The position numbers and the translations under genes were made by a program. The notes below the pieces were generated by a model. The model saw only the letters and a program-made list of their open reading frames with translations. It ran no database searches and had not been told where the DNA came from. A stretch of 64,000 nt of DNA from Blastomonas ursincola. Lineage in GTDB: Bacteria; Pseudomonadota; Alphaproteobacteria; Sphingomonadales; Sphingomonadaceae. Below are positions 1 to 8,273 of the stretch, piece after piece. Each line of letters begins with the position of its first letter. Position 1 is the first letter of the stretch. The stretch lies in the NCBI RefSeq assembly GCF_013607875.1, contig NZ_VDES01000001.1:310001-374000 (forward strand). The letters are read 5' to 3'.

Positions 1-349
1 TGATCGCGCTGCGCAGGCCGTTCACCGCGCCCTCGATCTCGCGCGGAGTCACAAGCCCCTTGCCCAGATCGGTGCCGCGCACGACCTTTTCCAGGTTCGC
101 AGCCGAGGTCAGCGTCTGCTGCACCGTGTCGATCTGCTTCTGCTGCTCGGCCGGATTGACGCCGGTATTCTCGGGCAGGATCGACTTGGTCTGGACGAAC
201 AGCTTGGCCTGCGATTCATAGGTATTGGGGATCATCGCGACCGCCAGCCAGCCGACGAGACAGATTACCCAGGCGATCGCCATGGCAATCCAGCGGCGTT
301 GCCACACGCTGTGTACCGCGATCCGGAATTCTTCGTACAGGCCATTCAT
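1..349 (-). CDS. XrtA-type polysaccharide chain-length determinant (Wzz/GumC family), partial
   Basis: Only the first 116 or so codons lie in the window; the gene continues past the left edge. Reading the minus strand from the ATG at 349, the protein starts MNGLYEEFRIAVHSVW and has one hydrophobic segment at about residues 23-42. It then continues into the periplasmic Wzz-like segment with a YESQAKLFVQT stretch, which is typical of chain-length determinants of the exosortase XrtA exopolysaccharide systems. These inner-membrane proteins set polymer length together with the export protein encoded just upstream (50 bases away on the same strand). The order export protein then chain-length determinant is the usual start of such loci. 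The assignment is firm at family level; the XrtA subtype is inferred from the neighbour. Confidence 0.85.
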   Translation of the reverse strand, partial: MNGLYEEFRIAVHSVWQRRWIAMAIAWVICLVGWLAVAMIPNTYESQAKLFVQTKSILPENTGVNPAEQQKQIDTVQQTLTSAANLEKVVRGTDLGKGLVTPREIEGAVNGLRSAI

Positions 350-399
350 CGGTCAGGCTTTTCTTTCGCTGTTGCGCTGCGGGCGGTCAGGCTTGGGCC

Positions 400-1044
400 T
401 TAGAACATGCTTTCGGGGATGATGATGACATCGCCGGGCTGCAGCAGCACGTTCGCGCGGCTGTCGCCCTTCTTGATGAGGTCACCCAATTTGATCGGAT
501 ATTCCTGCTGGCGGCCCGACACCTTGTCGAAGCGCACCAGCTTGGCGCGGTTGCCCGCGGCGAATTCGGACAGGCCACCGACCGCGATCATCGCGTCGAG
601 CAGCGTCATGTTGGCGCGGTACGGGATCGATGCGGGCTTTTCGGTCGCGCCGACGATGCGCACCTGTTGCGAGAAGGTGCCGGCAAAGCTGTTGACGATC
701 ACCGAGACGATCGGCTCCTGGATATACTGCGACAGCTGCAGCTTGATGTCCTCGGCCAGCATGGTCGGGGTCTTGCCGACGGCGGGCATGTCGGTGATCA
801 GCGGCGTGGTGATCCGGCCATCGGGCCGCACCTGCACCTTCGCGCCAAGCTCGGGATTGCGCCAGACGAACACGGTCAATTCATCGAGCGGCCCGATGAT
901 ATATTCCTCGCCGGGCCCATCGGAGAGCGAAACGAACGATGCCGGAGGAAGCTGCGGGCCGGTCGAGGTCGTGGCGCAGGCCGCCAGCAGAGCGGTGGTC
1001 GCCAGGGCCGCGATGGCCATTTTCAACAGACGGAGCAGTTCCAT
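400..1044 (-). CDS. Polysaccharide export lipoprotein (Wza/GfcE-like, XrtA system)
   Basis: The 214-residue protein has a signal sequence ending in a lipobox (LLAAC, Cys at about 23), so it is expected to be an outer-membrane lipoprotein. A Poly_export domain follows (YIIGPLDELTVFVWRNPEL, then VRPDGRITTPLI), and then an SLBB-like segment around residues 125-205 ending in LQPGDVIIIPESMF. The length matches the short Wza-like proteins of XrtA/PEP-CTERM exopolysaccharide loci. It forms the outer-membrane exit for exopolysaccharide, working with the chain-length determinant encoded 50 bases downstream. The start ATG at 1044 gives a well-formed signal peptide. Confidence 0.88.
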   Translation of the reverse strand: MELLRLLKMAIAALATTALLAACATTSTGPQLPPASFVSLSDGPGEEYIIGPLDELTVFVWRNPELGAKVQVRPDGRITTPLITDMPAVGKTPTMLAEDIKLQLSQYIQEPIVSVIVNSFAGTFSQQVRIVGATEKPASIPYRANMTLLDAMIAVGGLSEFAAGNRAKLVRFDKVSGRQQEYPIKLGDLIKKGDSRANVLLQPGDVIIIPESMF

Positions 1045-1308
1045 TTCAACACCTTTTTCGTCGCCCCGCGAATCCCCTGGGCACAGCGGTTTGCCGGGCC
1101 GGGTTCACGCAGATTGGCAGCAGCTATGACGAAAAAGGGTGAACATAGCGTTAGTGTTTGATGGCGAAGATGATTTTACGATGATTGCGGCGGGTGGGGC
1201 GCGGGCCAGCGCTGTCACCCCTTCCAGGCGCGTCTTCGCACCAACGGGTCCCCTGCGAAGGCAGGGGCCCATCTCCAGACGGTGAGGCACGGGACTCCAT
1301 AACCATCC

Positions 1309-1488
1309 CCGCTCAGCCTGAGCCTGTCGAAGGCCCCGCAACACCGTTCCGCCCCCATCCCCGCAAACGCGGGAATCCCGCTTGTTGCCCGACTATCGTA
1401 AAGAAAGTGGGACCCCGCCTGCGCGGGGGTGACGAGCACAATATCTGGACCGCCAGCCCGGGGCCTTCGACCGGCTCAGGCTGAGCGG
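1309..1488. repeat. Composite nested palindrome, copy 1 (A-B-B'-A')
   Basis: The 536-base gap between the export gene and the small lipoprotein gene holds a nested repeat. Outer arms: CGCTCAGCCTGAGCCTGTCG type at 1309-1335, and its inverse at 1462-1488. Inner arms: the 'CCCCGCRAARGCGGGRATCCCGCTT' type at 1352-1384, and its inverse at 1405-1434. Each inner arm is itself a hairpin. A degenerate inner-arm-like stretch lies at 1214-1270. The same A-B-B'-A' order recurs at 4601-4788, so this is a defined composite unit and not chance clustering. I see no gene in 1045-1580. Confidence 0.8.
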
Positions 1489-1501
1489 ACGGGCTGGCCG
1501 G

Positions 1502-1551
1502 CTTGGCGCAGCTTAGAAAAAAGCTGCCGTTCAACAAACGACCCATTGCGG
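1502..1551 (+). repeat. Hairpin leader shared with 7668-7719
   Basis: This segment forms a stem GCAGCTT/AAGCTGC around an A-rich loop, followed by CGTTCAACAAACGACCCATTGCGGAC. A matching segment lies at 7668-7719, where the stem reads GCAGGT/ACCTGC. The stem sequence changes on both sides but pairing is kept. Both copies sit directly after an outer-arm palindrome and 30-60 bases before a short lipoprotein gene. Confidence 0.6.
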
Positions 1552-1580
1552 ACTTCAATATCTTGCCGCAGAACGGCGTC

Positions 1581-1907
1581 ATGCGAGGGCTATTATCTTT
1601 ATCTATCGCGCTATTGTCGATCTCATGTTCACCGAACATTTCGACAGACACGAAGTTTGTCCGACGAGACGGTTTGCGAATTGGTAGTGATGTAGACGCC
1701 CTTCTACTAGATGACGCATTACGCCGAATCGATCCAGAAGAACGCAAGATCTATGATCGATACGCTGAAACAGCAGGTTTCTATTTTGAAGGTCAAACGA
1801 AACGCTGCATAGTGATTGTCGTGTTGCGAAGCGATGTTCTCATTCATCGTCCTTCGCCGGCCTTCTGCTACAACAAAGCTACCAATGAATTCGTTGGCCG
1901 ACTCTAG
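1581..1907 (+). CDS. Small predicted lipoprotein, unknown function
   Basis: A 108-residue product. An upstream in-frame ATG exists at 1503, but it lies inside a repeated hairpin leader. The ATG at 1581 is preferred because it starts a clean lipoprotein signal (MRGLLSLSIALLSISC, lipobox Cys at 16). The mature part is charged (FVRRDGLRIGSDVDALLLDDALRRIDPEERKIYDRY, shown as a loosely helical region) and carries two more cysteines near the end (KRCIVIVV, AFCYN), which could form a disulfide. I do not recognise a family. Base composition is more AT-rich than neighbouring genes, suggesting later acquisition. The gene follows the same hairpin leader as the unrelated lipoprotein gene at 7772. Confidence 0.6.
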   Translation: MRGLLSLSIALLSISCSPNISTDTKFVRRDGLRIGSDVDALLLDDALRRIDPEERKIYDRYAETAGFYFEGQTKRCIVIVVLRSDVLIHRPSPAFCYNKATNEFVGRL

Positions 1908-2001
1908 CTAGACGGGAGCTTTCCTACCCAGTCCCCGTCATCTGCCCGTTAGAGCTCGTCACCCGAAACCTGATGCACCATCTCCCCGCGCGTCCAACCC
2001 C

Positions 2002-3414
2002 TCACCCCCTCAACCGCGCCAGAAACCGCGCCCAGCCGCGTGACCACTTGTTGAACACCTTGCCCTCATCCGACGCGAAGGCCGCCGCCTTGATGTGCTC
2101 CGAGCGGTTGGGATAGGGCACGATCAGGCTGGCAACGCCGAAGGTCGAGGATTTGCCCGCGATCATCATCGCGATCGGCAGGATCAGGTCGCCCGCGCCG
2201 CGCCCGACCACGGTGCCGCCGATCACCTTGCTGCCCTTCTTGACCAGCTTGACGAAACCGGTGACCTCGCGCTCGGTCACCGCGCGGTCGTTATGGTCGA
2301 AATCCTCGCGCCATACGGTCACCTTGTCGCCGAACCGGCCGCGCGCCTCCTCCTCGGTCAGGCCGACCTGCGCGAGTTCGGGATCGGTATAGGTGACCCA
2401 GGGGAGCGCTGAATAATTGGCCTTGGTGGGGACCCCCAAGCTGATCTCGAGCGCGACATTGCCGCCTTCGTATCCGCTGGCATGGGTGAAGCGCGGGCCG
2501 TCTCGGCAGTCACCGATCGCATAGATGTGTCGAACACTGGTCCGCCGCCGGGCATCGACCCGGATGCCCTTCTTGTCAAAGGCTACGCCCGCGACCTCCA
2601 GCCCCAGCCCGTCGAAATTCACTTCGCGCCCGGTGGCGATCAGCAGATGCGATCCCTCCAGCGTGCGCCCGTCCTTGAGCGTGAGCTTGAGGCCATCGGC
2701 AGTTTTCTCGACCGAATCGCCCTCGGCATCGAGGATGATCTCGACCCCCTCGCTTTCGAGCCGCTCGATCACGATCCTGGCGGCATCGGCATCGTCCTTA
2801 GGGAAAGGCCGCCCGAGTGTCGCTACCACGACCTGAGACCCCAGCCGCCGGAAGCTCTGCGCCAGTTCCATGCCGATCGGCCCGCCGCCCAGCACGATCA
2901 GCCGCTGCGGCAGCTCGGTCAGATCCCAGACATTGTGGTTGGTGAGATAGGGCACCGCATCGAGCCCCCTGATCGGCGGGACGAAGGCGCGGCTGCCCAC
3001 CGCGATGACGATGCGCGGCGCGCTATAGGTCCTGCCATCGACCACCACGCTTTTCGGCCCGGTAAAGGTCGCGTCGCCGCGCACGACCTCGACGCCCATG
3101 CCCTCGAAGCGCTCGACGCTGTCATGCGGTTCGATGGTCTTGATCGCCTGGTGCACCGCATCGTGCACCGCGCGGAAATCGACGACGGGCTCGACAGAGG
3201 CCATGCCGAACTCGCTCGCGGTGCGCAGGTCGTGCGCACGGTGCGCGGCGGAGATCAGCGCCTTGCTGGGCACGCAGCCGGTGTTGAGGCAATCACCACC
3301 CATTGCGGCGCGCTCGATCAGCAGCGGCTTCAGCCCGAACATCGCGCAGCCACCCGAGCAGACCAGGCCCGCCGACCCCGCCCCGATCACGATCACGTCA
3401 TGCGTATATGCCAT
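2002..3414 (-). CDS. FAD-dependent pyridine nucleotide-disulfide oxidoreductase (MerA/Lpd-like)
   Basis: The 470-residue protein has an N-terminal FAD-binding GAGSAG (11-16), a redox disulfide CLNTGC (Cys42/Cys47), and a second Rossmann motif near VLGGGPIGME. The FAD motif is YAIGDC, followed by a C-terminal dimerisation domain. This is the family of dihydrolipoamide dehydrogenase, glutathione reductase and mercuric reductase. It is not a true MerA, because it lacks the N-terminal metal-binding domain and the C-terminal vicinal cysteines. The usual HPTxSE-type catalytic His is replaced (PYPNRSE), as in poorly characterised 'mercuric reductase-like' enzymes. Start ATG 3414 follows AAGGCGAAGG; the longer ORF upstream has no support. 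It is transcribed divergently from arsM, 85 bases away, so a role in metal or arsenic redox is an inference. Confidence 0.85.
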   Translation of the reverse strand: MAYTHDVIVIGAGSAGLVCSGGCAMFGLKPLLIERAAMGGDCLNTGCVPSKALISAAHRAHDLRTASEFGMASVEPVVDFRAVHDAVHQAIKTIEPHDSVERFEGMGVEVVRGDATFTGPKSVVVDGRTYSAPRIVIAVGSRAFVPPIRGLDAVPYLTNHNVWDLTELPQRLIVLGGGPIGMELAQSFRRLGSQVVVATLGRPFPKDDADAARIVIERLESEGVEIILDAEGDSVEKTADGLKLTLKDGRTLEGSHLLIATGREVNFDGLGLEVAGVAFDKKGIRVDARRRTSVRHIYAIGDCRDGPRFTHASGYEGGNVALEISLGVPTKANYSALPWVTYTDPELAQVGLTEEEARGRFGDKVTVWREDFDHNDRAVTEREVTGFVKLVKKGSKVIGGTVVGRGAGDLILPIAMMIAGKSSTFGVASLIVPYPNRSEHIKAAAFASDEGKVFNKWSRGWARFLARLRG

Positions 3415-3499
3415 GGACTGCCCTTCGCCTTCAATTTGCCGCTGGTTACCCGGCGGGCGCAAGGCTAGTGTTTGTGCGTCATGGCGAGGGGAATCCAGC

Positions 3500-4555
3500 A
3501 TGAATCTTGAAAATTCGCGCGAATATTATGGCAAGGTGCTGTCGGAATCGGCGGACCTGCGCACCGATGCCTGCACCACGGCAGAGCGCCCTCCCCTCGC
3601 CGTCATCAAGGCGCTGGCCAATGTCCATCCGGACGTCAAGGCGCGCTATTATGGCTGCGGGCTGATCGCCCCCTCGGCGATTCAAGGCGCGCGCATCCTC
3701 GATCTCGGCTCGGGCTCGGGCCAGGACGCCTATATCCTGGCGCAGCTGGTCGGCGAGCATGGCGAGGTCGTCGGCGTCGACGCGACGCCCGAACAGCTTG
3801 CGGTCGCCAATGCGCATCTCGAATGGCACCGCGAGGCGTTCGGCTATGCCAGGTCGAACGTGCGCTTTGTCGAAGGCGATATCGAGAAGCTCGATGAGCT
3901 GGACCTCGAGCCCGGCAGCTTCGACATCATCGTGTCTAACTGCGTGATCAATCTGGTGGCGGACAAGGCCAAGGTGTTTGCCGATGCGCACCGGCTGCTC
4001 AAGCCCGGCGGCGAGATGTATTTCTCAGACGTCTATTCGAGCCGCCGCGTGCCGCAGCATCTGCTCAGCGACCCGGTGCTGCACGGCGAGTGCCTGTCCG
4101 GCGCGCTCTACTGGGGCGATTTTCTCAAGCTTTCCAAGGCCGCCGGGTTCACTGACCCACGCCTCGTCAAGGACCGCCCGCTCGGCATCGGCGACGCACG
4201 CATTGCCGAAATGCTCGACGGCATCGACTTCTTCTCCGCCACCTACCGCCTGTTCAAGCTCGACGATCTGGAGCCCGAATGCGAGGATTACGGCCAGGCG
4301 GTGGTCTACCTGGGCACGGTCGAGGGCGAGGAGCGCGTGTTCACGCTCGACAAGCATCACGAGATCGAACGCGGCCGCATCTTCCCGATCTGCGGCAACA
4401 GCTGGAAGATGCTGGCCGACACGCGCTTTGCGCCGCATTTCCAGTTCATCGGCGATTTCTCGACGCATTATGGTGTGTTTGCGGGATGCGGCGGAGGGTT
4501 GCCCTTCGCGCAGGCGGCGGGCGATGGCGGGGTGGTGGCTGCCGGGTGCTGCTGA
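3500..4555 (+). CDS. arsM: Arsenite S-adenosylmethionine methyltransferase
   Basis: A 351-residue class I methyltransferase with SAM motif DLGSGSG (68-74). It has the four-cysteine pattern of ArsM/AS3MT: Cys25 (RTDAC), Cys53 (YYGCG), Cys148 (SNCVINL) and Cys198 (GECLSGALY). The 28-residue and 50-residue spacings match those of algal ArsM enzymes. Such enzymes methylate As(III) stepwise to volatile or less retained species, using thiols as reductant. The C-terminal domain carries further cysteines (ICGNSW, GVFAGCGGG, terminal GCC), the function of which is unclear. The gene is divergent from a disulfide oxidoreductase, and gshA and a GST elsewhere in the window could supply the thiol. No arsR or ars efflux gene is adjacent. 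A composite repeat follows immediately. Confidence 0.92.
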   Translation: MNLENSREYYGKVLSESADLRTDACTTAERPPLAVIKALANVHPDVKARYYGCGLIAPSAIQGARILDLGSGSGQDAYILAQLVGEHGEVVGVDATPEQLAVANAHLEWHREAFGYARSNVRFVEGDIEKLDELDLEPGSFDIIVSNCVINLVADKAKVFADAHRLLKPGGEMYFSDVYSSRRVPQHLLSDPVLHGECLSGALYWGDFLKLSKAAGFTDPRLVKDRPLGIGDARIAEMLDGIDFFSATYRLFKLDDLEPECEDYGQAVVYLGTVEGEERVFTLDKHHEIERGRIFPICGNSWKMLADTRFAPHFQFIGDFSTHYGVFAGCGGGLPFAQAAGDGGVVAAGCC

Positions 4556-4600
4556 GCGGTCGCCTGTCCCCTCGCCTGATTCACCCCATGCACCCAACGC

Positions 4601-4788
4601 CCGCTCAGCCTGAGCCTGTCGAAGGCCTTGCGCCGCGCGCGCCTACCAACGTCTCGTCACCCCCGCGAAGGCGGGGGTCCCGCTTCTGCGCCAAGCAAGC
4701 AATAAAGCGGGATTCCCGCGTTCGCGGGAATGACGATGTGCGATATGGGGCCCTTGCACGTGGCCTTCGACAAGCTCAGGCTGAGCGG
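4601..4788. repeat. Composite nested palindrome, copy 2 (A-B-B'-A')
   Basis: Outer arms lie at 4601-4627 and 4762-4788 (inverse). Inner hairpin arms lie at 4656-4686 and 4705-4733. Arm order and total length (about 188 bases) match copy 1 at 1309-1488. It fills the gap between arsM and the SDR gene. Confidence 0.8.
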
Positions 4789-4820
4789 ATGTGGTTTGGG
4801 CCTTCGGGACGGAGCAGAGC

Positions 4821-5837
4821 ATGCACGTCTTCCTGACCGGGGCCACGGGCCTTGTCGGCGGCGCGCTGGCGGGGGCGCTGCTCGATGCCGGGCACCGCGT
4901 CTCCTCACTGGTGCGCGGTGAAGGGCGCGACGTGCTCGACATGGACGGTCGCGACCGGATCGGCGCGCTGACCGCGCTGCAGGGCGATGTCGCACAGCCG
5001 GGCTTCGGAATGGCCGAGCCGCCCGCCGGCATCGATCTGCTGATCCATTGCGCCGCGACAGTCGATTTCGCCGCCAGCGATGCGGTGCACGCAGCGATCA
5101 ATGTCGGCGGCACCGCGCATGCCATCGCGCTTGCCCGCGCCTGGGGCTGCCCTCTGCTCCACGTCTCGACCGCCTATGTCTGCGGCCGCGCCGATGGCGT
5201 GATCGGCGAGGCGCCGGCCGATCCGCATGCGAGCTTCACCAACGGCTATGAGGCAAGCAAGGCGCGCGCCGAAGCGCTGGTCGAGGCGGCACGGCGCGAC
5301 GGGCTAGTCGCCGCGATCGCTCGCCCCGCGATCATCGTCGGGCGGCTCAGCGATGGCGCGATCGCGCGGATCGACGGCTTTCACCACCTGTTCCGGCTGT
5401 TCGGATCGCCGCTGCTCGGCGCTGTCCCCGCCGCGCGCGATGCTGCTTTCGCGATCGTTCCCATCTGCCATGTCATCGCCGGGCTGATGACGATGGCAGC
5501 GGATATGGCCGCGTTCGACGGCGCGCGGGTGCATCTGGCAGGCTCTGCCCCGTTCGCCATGGCGGACATGCTGCGGATCGTGGCCGATTATCCCGGCACC
5601 GTCCCGGCACGGATGATCGACCCTCAGGTCTATGATGCCGCCATGCTCGACCGCCGCACCGCGATGGTGCATCGGCGCATCGGCCCGCAATTCTTCGACT
5701 ATTTCCTGCGCAGCCCCTGCTTTGCGGGCGACAGCCTCGAGCGTATCGGCGGAATGAGCGCGCCGGCGATCGATGACGCCGCCTTCCGCCGGATGATCGA
5801 CCATTGCATCAAGGTCGGGTTTCTGGATTGGCGCTAG
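4821..5837 (+). CDS. Extended SDR / NAD-dependent epimerase-dehydratase family protein
   Basis: The 338-residue protein begins MHVFLTGATGLVGG, an N-terminal Rossmann GxxGxxG nucleotide-binding motif. It carries the SDR catalytic set: Ser at about 116 (HVSTAY) and the YxxxK pair Tyr143/Lys147 (GYEASK). The VNVGGTAHAIALA segment and overall shape recall the NAD_binding_4 group (thioester or fatty-acyl reductase-like), but the substrate cannot be told. The ATG at 4821 is chosen over an ORF start at 4791 because the Rossmann strand must begin at the N terminus and GGAGC lies just upstream. It ends 71 bases before the M20 hydrolase gene on the same strand; a functional link is not evident. Confidence 0.75.
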   Translation: MHVFLTGATGLVGGALAGALLDAGHRVSSLVRGEGRDVLDMDGRDRIGALTALQGDVAQPGFGMAEPPAGIDLLIHCAATVDFAASDAVHAAINVGGTAHAIALARAWGCPLLHVSTAYVCGRADGVIGEAPADPHASFTNGYEASKARAEALVEAARRDGLVAAIARPAIIVGRLSDGAIARIDGFHHLFRLFGSPLLGAVPAARDAAFAIVPICHVIAGLMTMAADMAAFDGARVHLAGSAPFAMADMLRIVADYPGTVPARMIDPQVYDAAMLDRRTAMVHRRIGPQFFDYFLRSPCFAGDSLERIGGMSAPAIDDAAFRRMIDHCIKVGFLDWR

Positions 5838-5908
5838 CCGTCAGCCCCCTTGCGCCTTTCCTTCGCTTTCAACATGATGCGCCCATATTCACCCAAGGGG
5901 CCGTATCC

Positions 5909-7345
5909 ATGAAACATATTCTCCTCGCCACGCTCGCTCTCGCCCTGCCCTCCGCCGCGCTCGCGGGCGAGGCCGAGGATGCCGCCGCCGCGCAGGCACT
6001 TAAGGCGATCGATGCGCGCTATGACGACACGGCGAAGGTCGCGCGGCAGATCTGGGAATGGGCCGAGGTCGGCTACAAGGAGGAACGGTCAAGCGCGCTG
6101 CTGCAGGAGCGGCTGAAGACCGCAGGCTTCAAGGTGACCCCGGGCGTTGCGGGCATCCCCACTGCATTCATCGCCGAATATGGCAGCGGCGGGCCGGTGA
6201 TCGCGATCCTCGCCGAATATGACGCGCTGCCCGGCATCAACCAGGATGCGCTGCCGACGCGCGCGCAACTGCCCGGCAAGGGCGCGGCGCATGCCTGCGG
6301 GCACAATCTGTTCGCGGCAGGATCGCTGGGCGCGGCGCTCGCGGTGCGCGACTGGCTCAAGGCCACGGGTACGCCGGGCCGGGTGCGGCTCTATGGCACC
6401 CCGGCGGAGGAAGGCGGCAGCGGCAAGGTCTATCTGGTGCGCGAAGGCCTGTTCAAGGACGTCGATTTCTCGATCCACTGGCATGCCGATGACGAGAACA
6501 GCGCGGCGGCGCGCACGTCGCTCGCCAACCGTTCGGCCAAGTTCCGCTTCACCGGCGTCTCCGCCCATGCCGCAGGCGCGCCCGAGCGCGCGCGCTCTGC
6601 GCTCGACGGGGTCGAGGCGATGAACATGATGGCCAACATGATGCGCGAGCATGTGCCGCAGCAGACACGCATGCACTATGTCATCACCGAAGGCGGCAGC
6701 GCGCCCAATGTCGTGCCCGATTTCGCCGAGGTCTTCTATTATGTCCGCCACCCCGATGCCGACGAGGTCCGCCGCATCTGGACCCGGCTCGAGGCGGCGG
6801 CGCAAGGCGCGGCGCAGGGTACCGGCACCAAGGTCGAATGGGAGATCATCCACGGCAACAACGCGCTGCTGGTCAACGAGCCGCTGGCGAAGATGATGGA
6901 CATGAAGCTGCGCCAGGTCGGCGGGATCAGCTACACGCCCGAGGAAACCAGGTTCGCCGAGGGCATCCGCGCGAGCTTCGACAAGCCCGACCTGCCGCTG
7001 GGCAGCCAGGGCGAGATTCAGCCCTATGACGTGACCCTGGGCTATGGCTCGACCGATGTCGGCGATGTCTCCTATGCCACGCCCACCGTGGGCGTGCGGA
7101 CCGCGACCTGGGTGCCGGGCACGTCCTCGCACAGCTGGCAATCGGCCGCGGCGAGCGGCATGTCGATCGGCTTCAAGGGCGCGCAGGTCGCCGCCAAGGC
7201 GATGACGCTGGCGGCGATCGAGCTGTACACCAACCCCGCCCTGCGCGACGAGGCCACGGCGGCGTTCAAACAAGCTTTGGGGCCGAACTACACGTACAAT
7301 TCGCTGCTCGGCGATCGCAAGCCGCCGCTCGATTACCGGGATTGA
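5909..7345 (+). CDS. Exported M20-family amidohydrolase (AbgB/M20D-like)
   Basis: The 478-residue protein has a cleavable signal peptide (MKHILLATLALALPSAALAG). M20D metal-site motifs follow: AEYDALPG, HACGHN and PAEEGGSGK, then GVSAHAAGAPERARSALDGVEAMNMM in the dimerisation domain and PGTSSHSWQ near the C terminus. The closest recognisable group is aminobenzoyl-glutamate hydrolase subunit B-like and related N-acyl amino acid amidohydrolases. Export means it probably acts on periplasmic N-acyl or peptide conjugates. Start ATG 5909 is fixed by the signal peptide. The true substrate is unknown. Confidence 0.85.
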   Translation: MKHILLATLALALPSAALAGEAEDAAAAQALKAIDARYDDTAKVARQIWEWAEVGYKEERSSALLQERLKTAGFKVTPGVAGIPTAFIAEYGSGGPVIAILAEYDALPGINQDALPTRAQLPGKGAAHACGHNLFAAGSLGAALAVRDWLKATGTPGRVRLYGTPAEEGGSGKVYLVREGLFKDVDFSIHWHADDENSAAARTSLANRSAKFRFTGVSAHAAGAPERARSALDGVEAMNMMANMMREHVPQQTRMHYVITEGGSAPNVVPDFAEVFYYVRHPDADEVRRIWTRLEAAAQGAAQGTGTKVEWEIIHGNNALLVNEPLAKMMDMKLRQVGGISYTPEETRFAEGIRASFDKPDLPLGSQGEIQPYDVTLGYGSTDVGDVSYATPTVGVRTATWVPGTSSHSWQSAAASGMSIGFKGAQVAAKAMTLAAIELYTNPALRDEATAAFKQALGPNYTYNSLLGDRKPPLDYRD

Positions 7346-7623
7346 GGCACTGCAGTTCGTTCGCGGGAGAGCATCGGTTTGCGCCTGTTGGGGACATCAG
7401 GGTGTTGCTGGGCACTTGGGCGATCAGTCGCGGCCAAGCCTTGGGCCACAAATGAGGTGGCTATCACGTTAGTGGGGTCAAAAGCGGCGCATCTTTGAGC
7501 ACCCCCGCTGCCAACACCAGCCCACCCCCGCTCATCCCTGAAACAAGTGCAGGGCAGGCTCTGAGCCGCGGGCCTCAGCCCGCGAAGTCGAAGGACCCGC
7601 GCCTACGCTCGCCGAATAGCGGG
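7346..7623. other. Intergenic stretch without recognisable gene
   Basis: I see no coding signal, tRNA or clear terminator here. The 7560-7600 part has a short GC-rich imperfect palindrome (GCGGGCCTCAGCCCGC). The stretch ends at an outer-arm palindrome. Confidence 0.5.
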
Positions 7624-7722
7624 GCCTTCGACAAGCTCAGGCTGAGCGGAGGTGGGTGGCGGCTATGGAGCAGGTCTGAAAAAAACCTGCCGTTCAGGAA
7701 GCGACCCCATTGCGGACGTTGC
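7624..7722 (+). repeat. Outer-arm palindrome plus hairpin leader, with GCGGACGTTGC
   Basis: A single outer-arm copy (7624-7650, CCTTCGACAAGCTCAGGCTG type) is followed by a hairpin GCAGGT/ACCTGC with an A-rich loop (about 7670-7690). Next come CGTTCAGGAAGCGACCCCAT and GCGGACGTTGC (7712-7722). The layout repeats that at 1462-1551. GCGGACGTTGC recurs exactly at 8274-8284, beyond the small lipoprotein gene. Confidence 0.6.
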
Positions 7723-7771
7723 GCCAACCCGTCCATCTCGCCATCATCAAGAGCTTGCTCGGGGATTGGTA

Positions 7772-8179
7772 ATGCTGAAATGGATTGTAATGTTCGTCGG
7801 GGCAATCGCTGCCTCCGCTTGTGATCAAACCAGTGACGCAGCCAAGGATGGACGGTCAGTTGGCGATCCGCCTTACATTGATCTGGCCCCGTATGCCGTC
7901 GTCGCAGAAGTTGATGCGCCGACCGTCAAAGACCTCGAAAATACCGGCTACTCGCAAGTCGACCACTATCCGGTCGGCTGTATCATTCCCGACCAACCCG
8001 AAGCTGCTTGCGACGCGACGGGGGCCGTCTTCATGGACAATGGTGCGTTGGACAATTTCGACATCGCGATAGAGGACGACGAATACGACCGATACGAATT
8101 CGTGTGCCCAGCGATTGAAGGAAAAAATATCGCCGATTGGAAATGTCGCAATCAAAAATCGAGCAAGGCTGACCGCTAA
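7772..8179 (+). CDS. Small predicted lipoprotein, unknown function
   Basis: A 135-residue product with a lipoprotein signal (MLKWIVMFVGAIAASAC, Cys at 17). An acidic mature region follows, with four further cysteines (GCIIP, AACDA, FVCPA, WKCRN) that could form two disulfides. I do not recognise a family. The longer in-frame ORF from 7652 starts inside the repeated leader, so ATG 7772, which gives a proper signal, is preferred. The gene is flanked by exact 11-base copies of GCGGACGTTGC (7712-7722 and 8274-8284). It shares its leader layout with the lipoprotein gene at 1581, although the two proteins are not similar. Confidence 0.6.
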   Translation: MLKWIVMFVGAIAASACDQTSDAAKDGRSVGDPPYIDLAPYAVVAEVDAPTVKDLENTGYSQVDHYPVGCIIPDQPEAACDATGAVFMDNGALDNFDIAIEDDEYDRYEFVCPAIEGKNIADWKCRNQKSSKADR

Positions 8180-8273
8180 ATTCGCCATAAACAAGCGTGA
8201 ACCAAGGGTGATGGCGAATGCCCGCTTTCCACCCAGAAATGGTCATTGGTCCCGAGTAAAATCAACGCCAAAA

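Noticed and set aside
1105-1747. Several overlapping short ORFs in the first intergenic region on both strands
   Set aside because: They run through palindromic repeat arms, which stay open in several frames; translations contain repeat-derived strings such as LSLSKA or PEPVEG.
2002-3414. True mercuric reductase merA
   Set aside because: No N-terminal heavy-metal domain, no C-terminal vicinal cysteines, no mer genes nearby.
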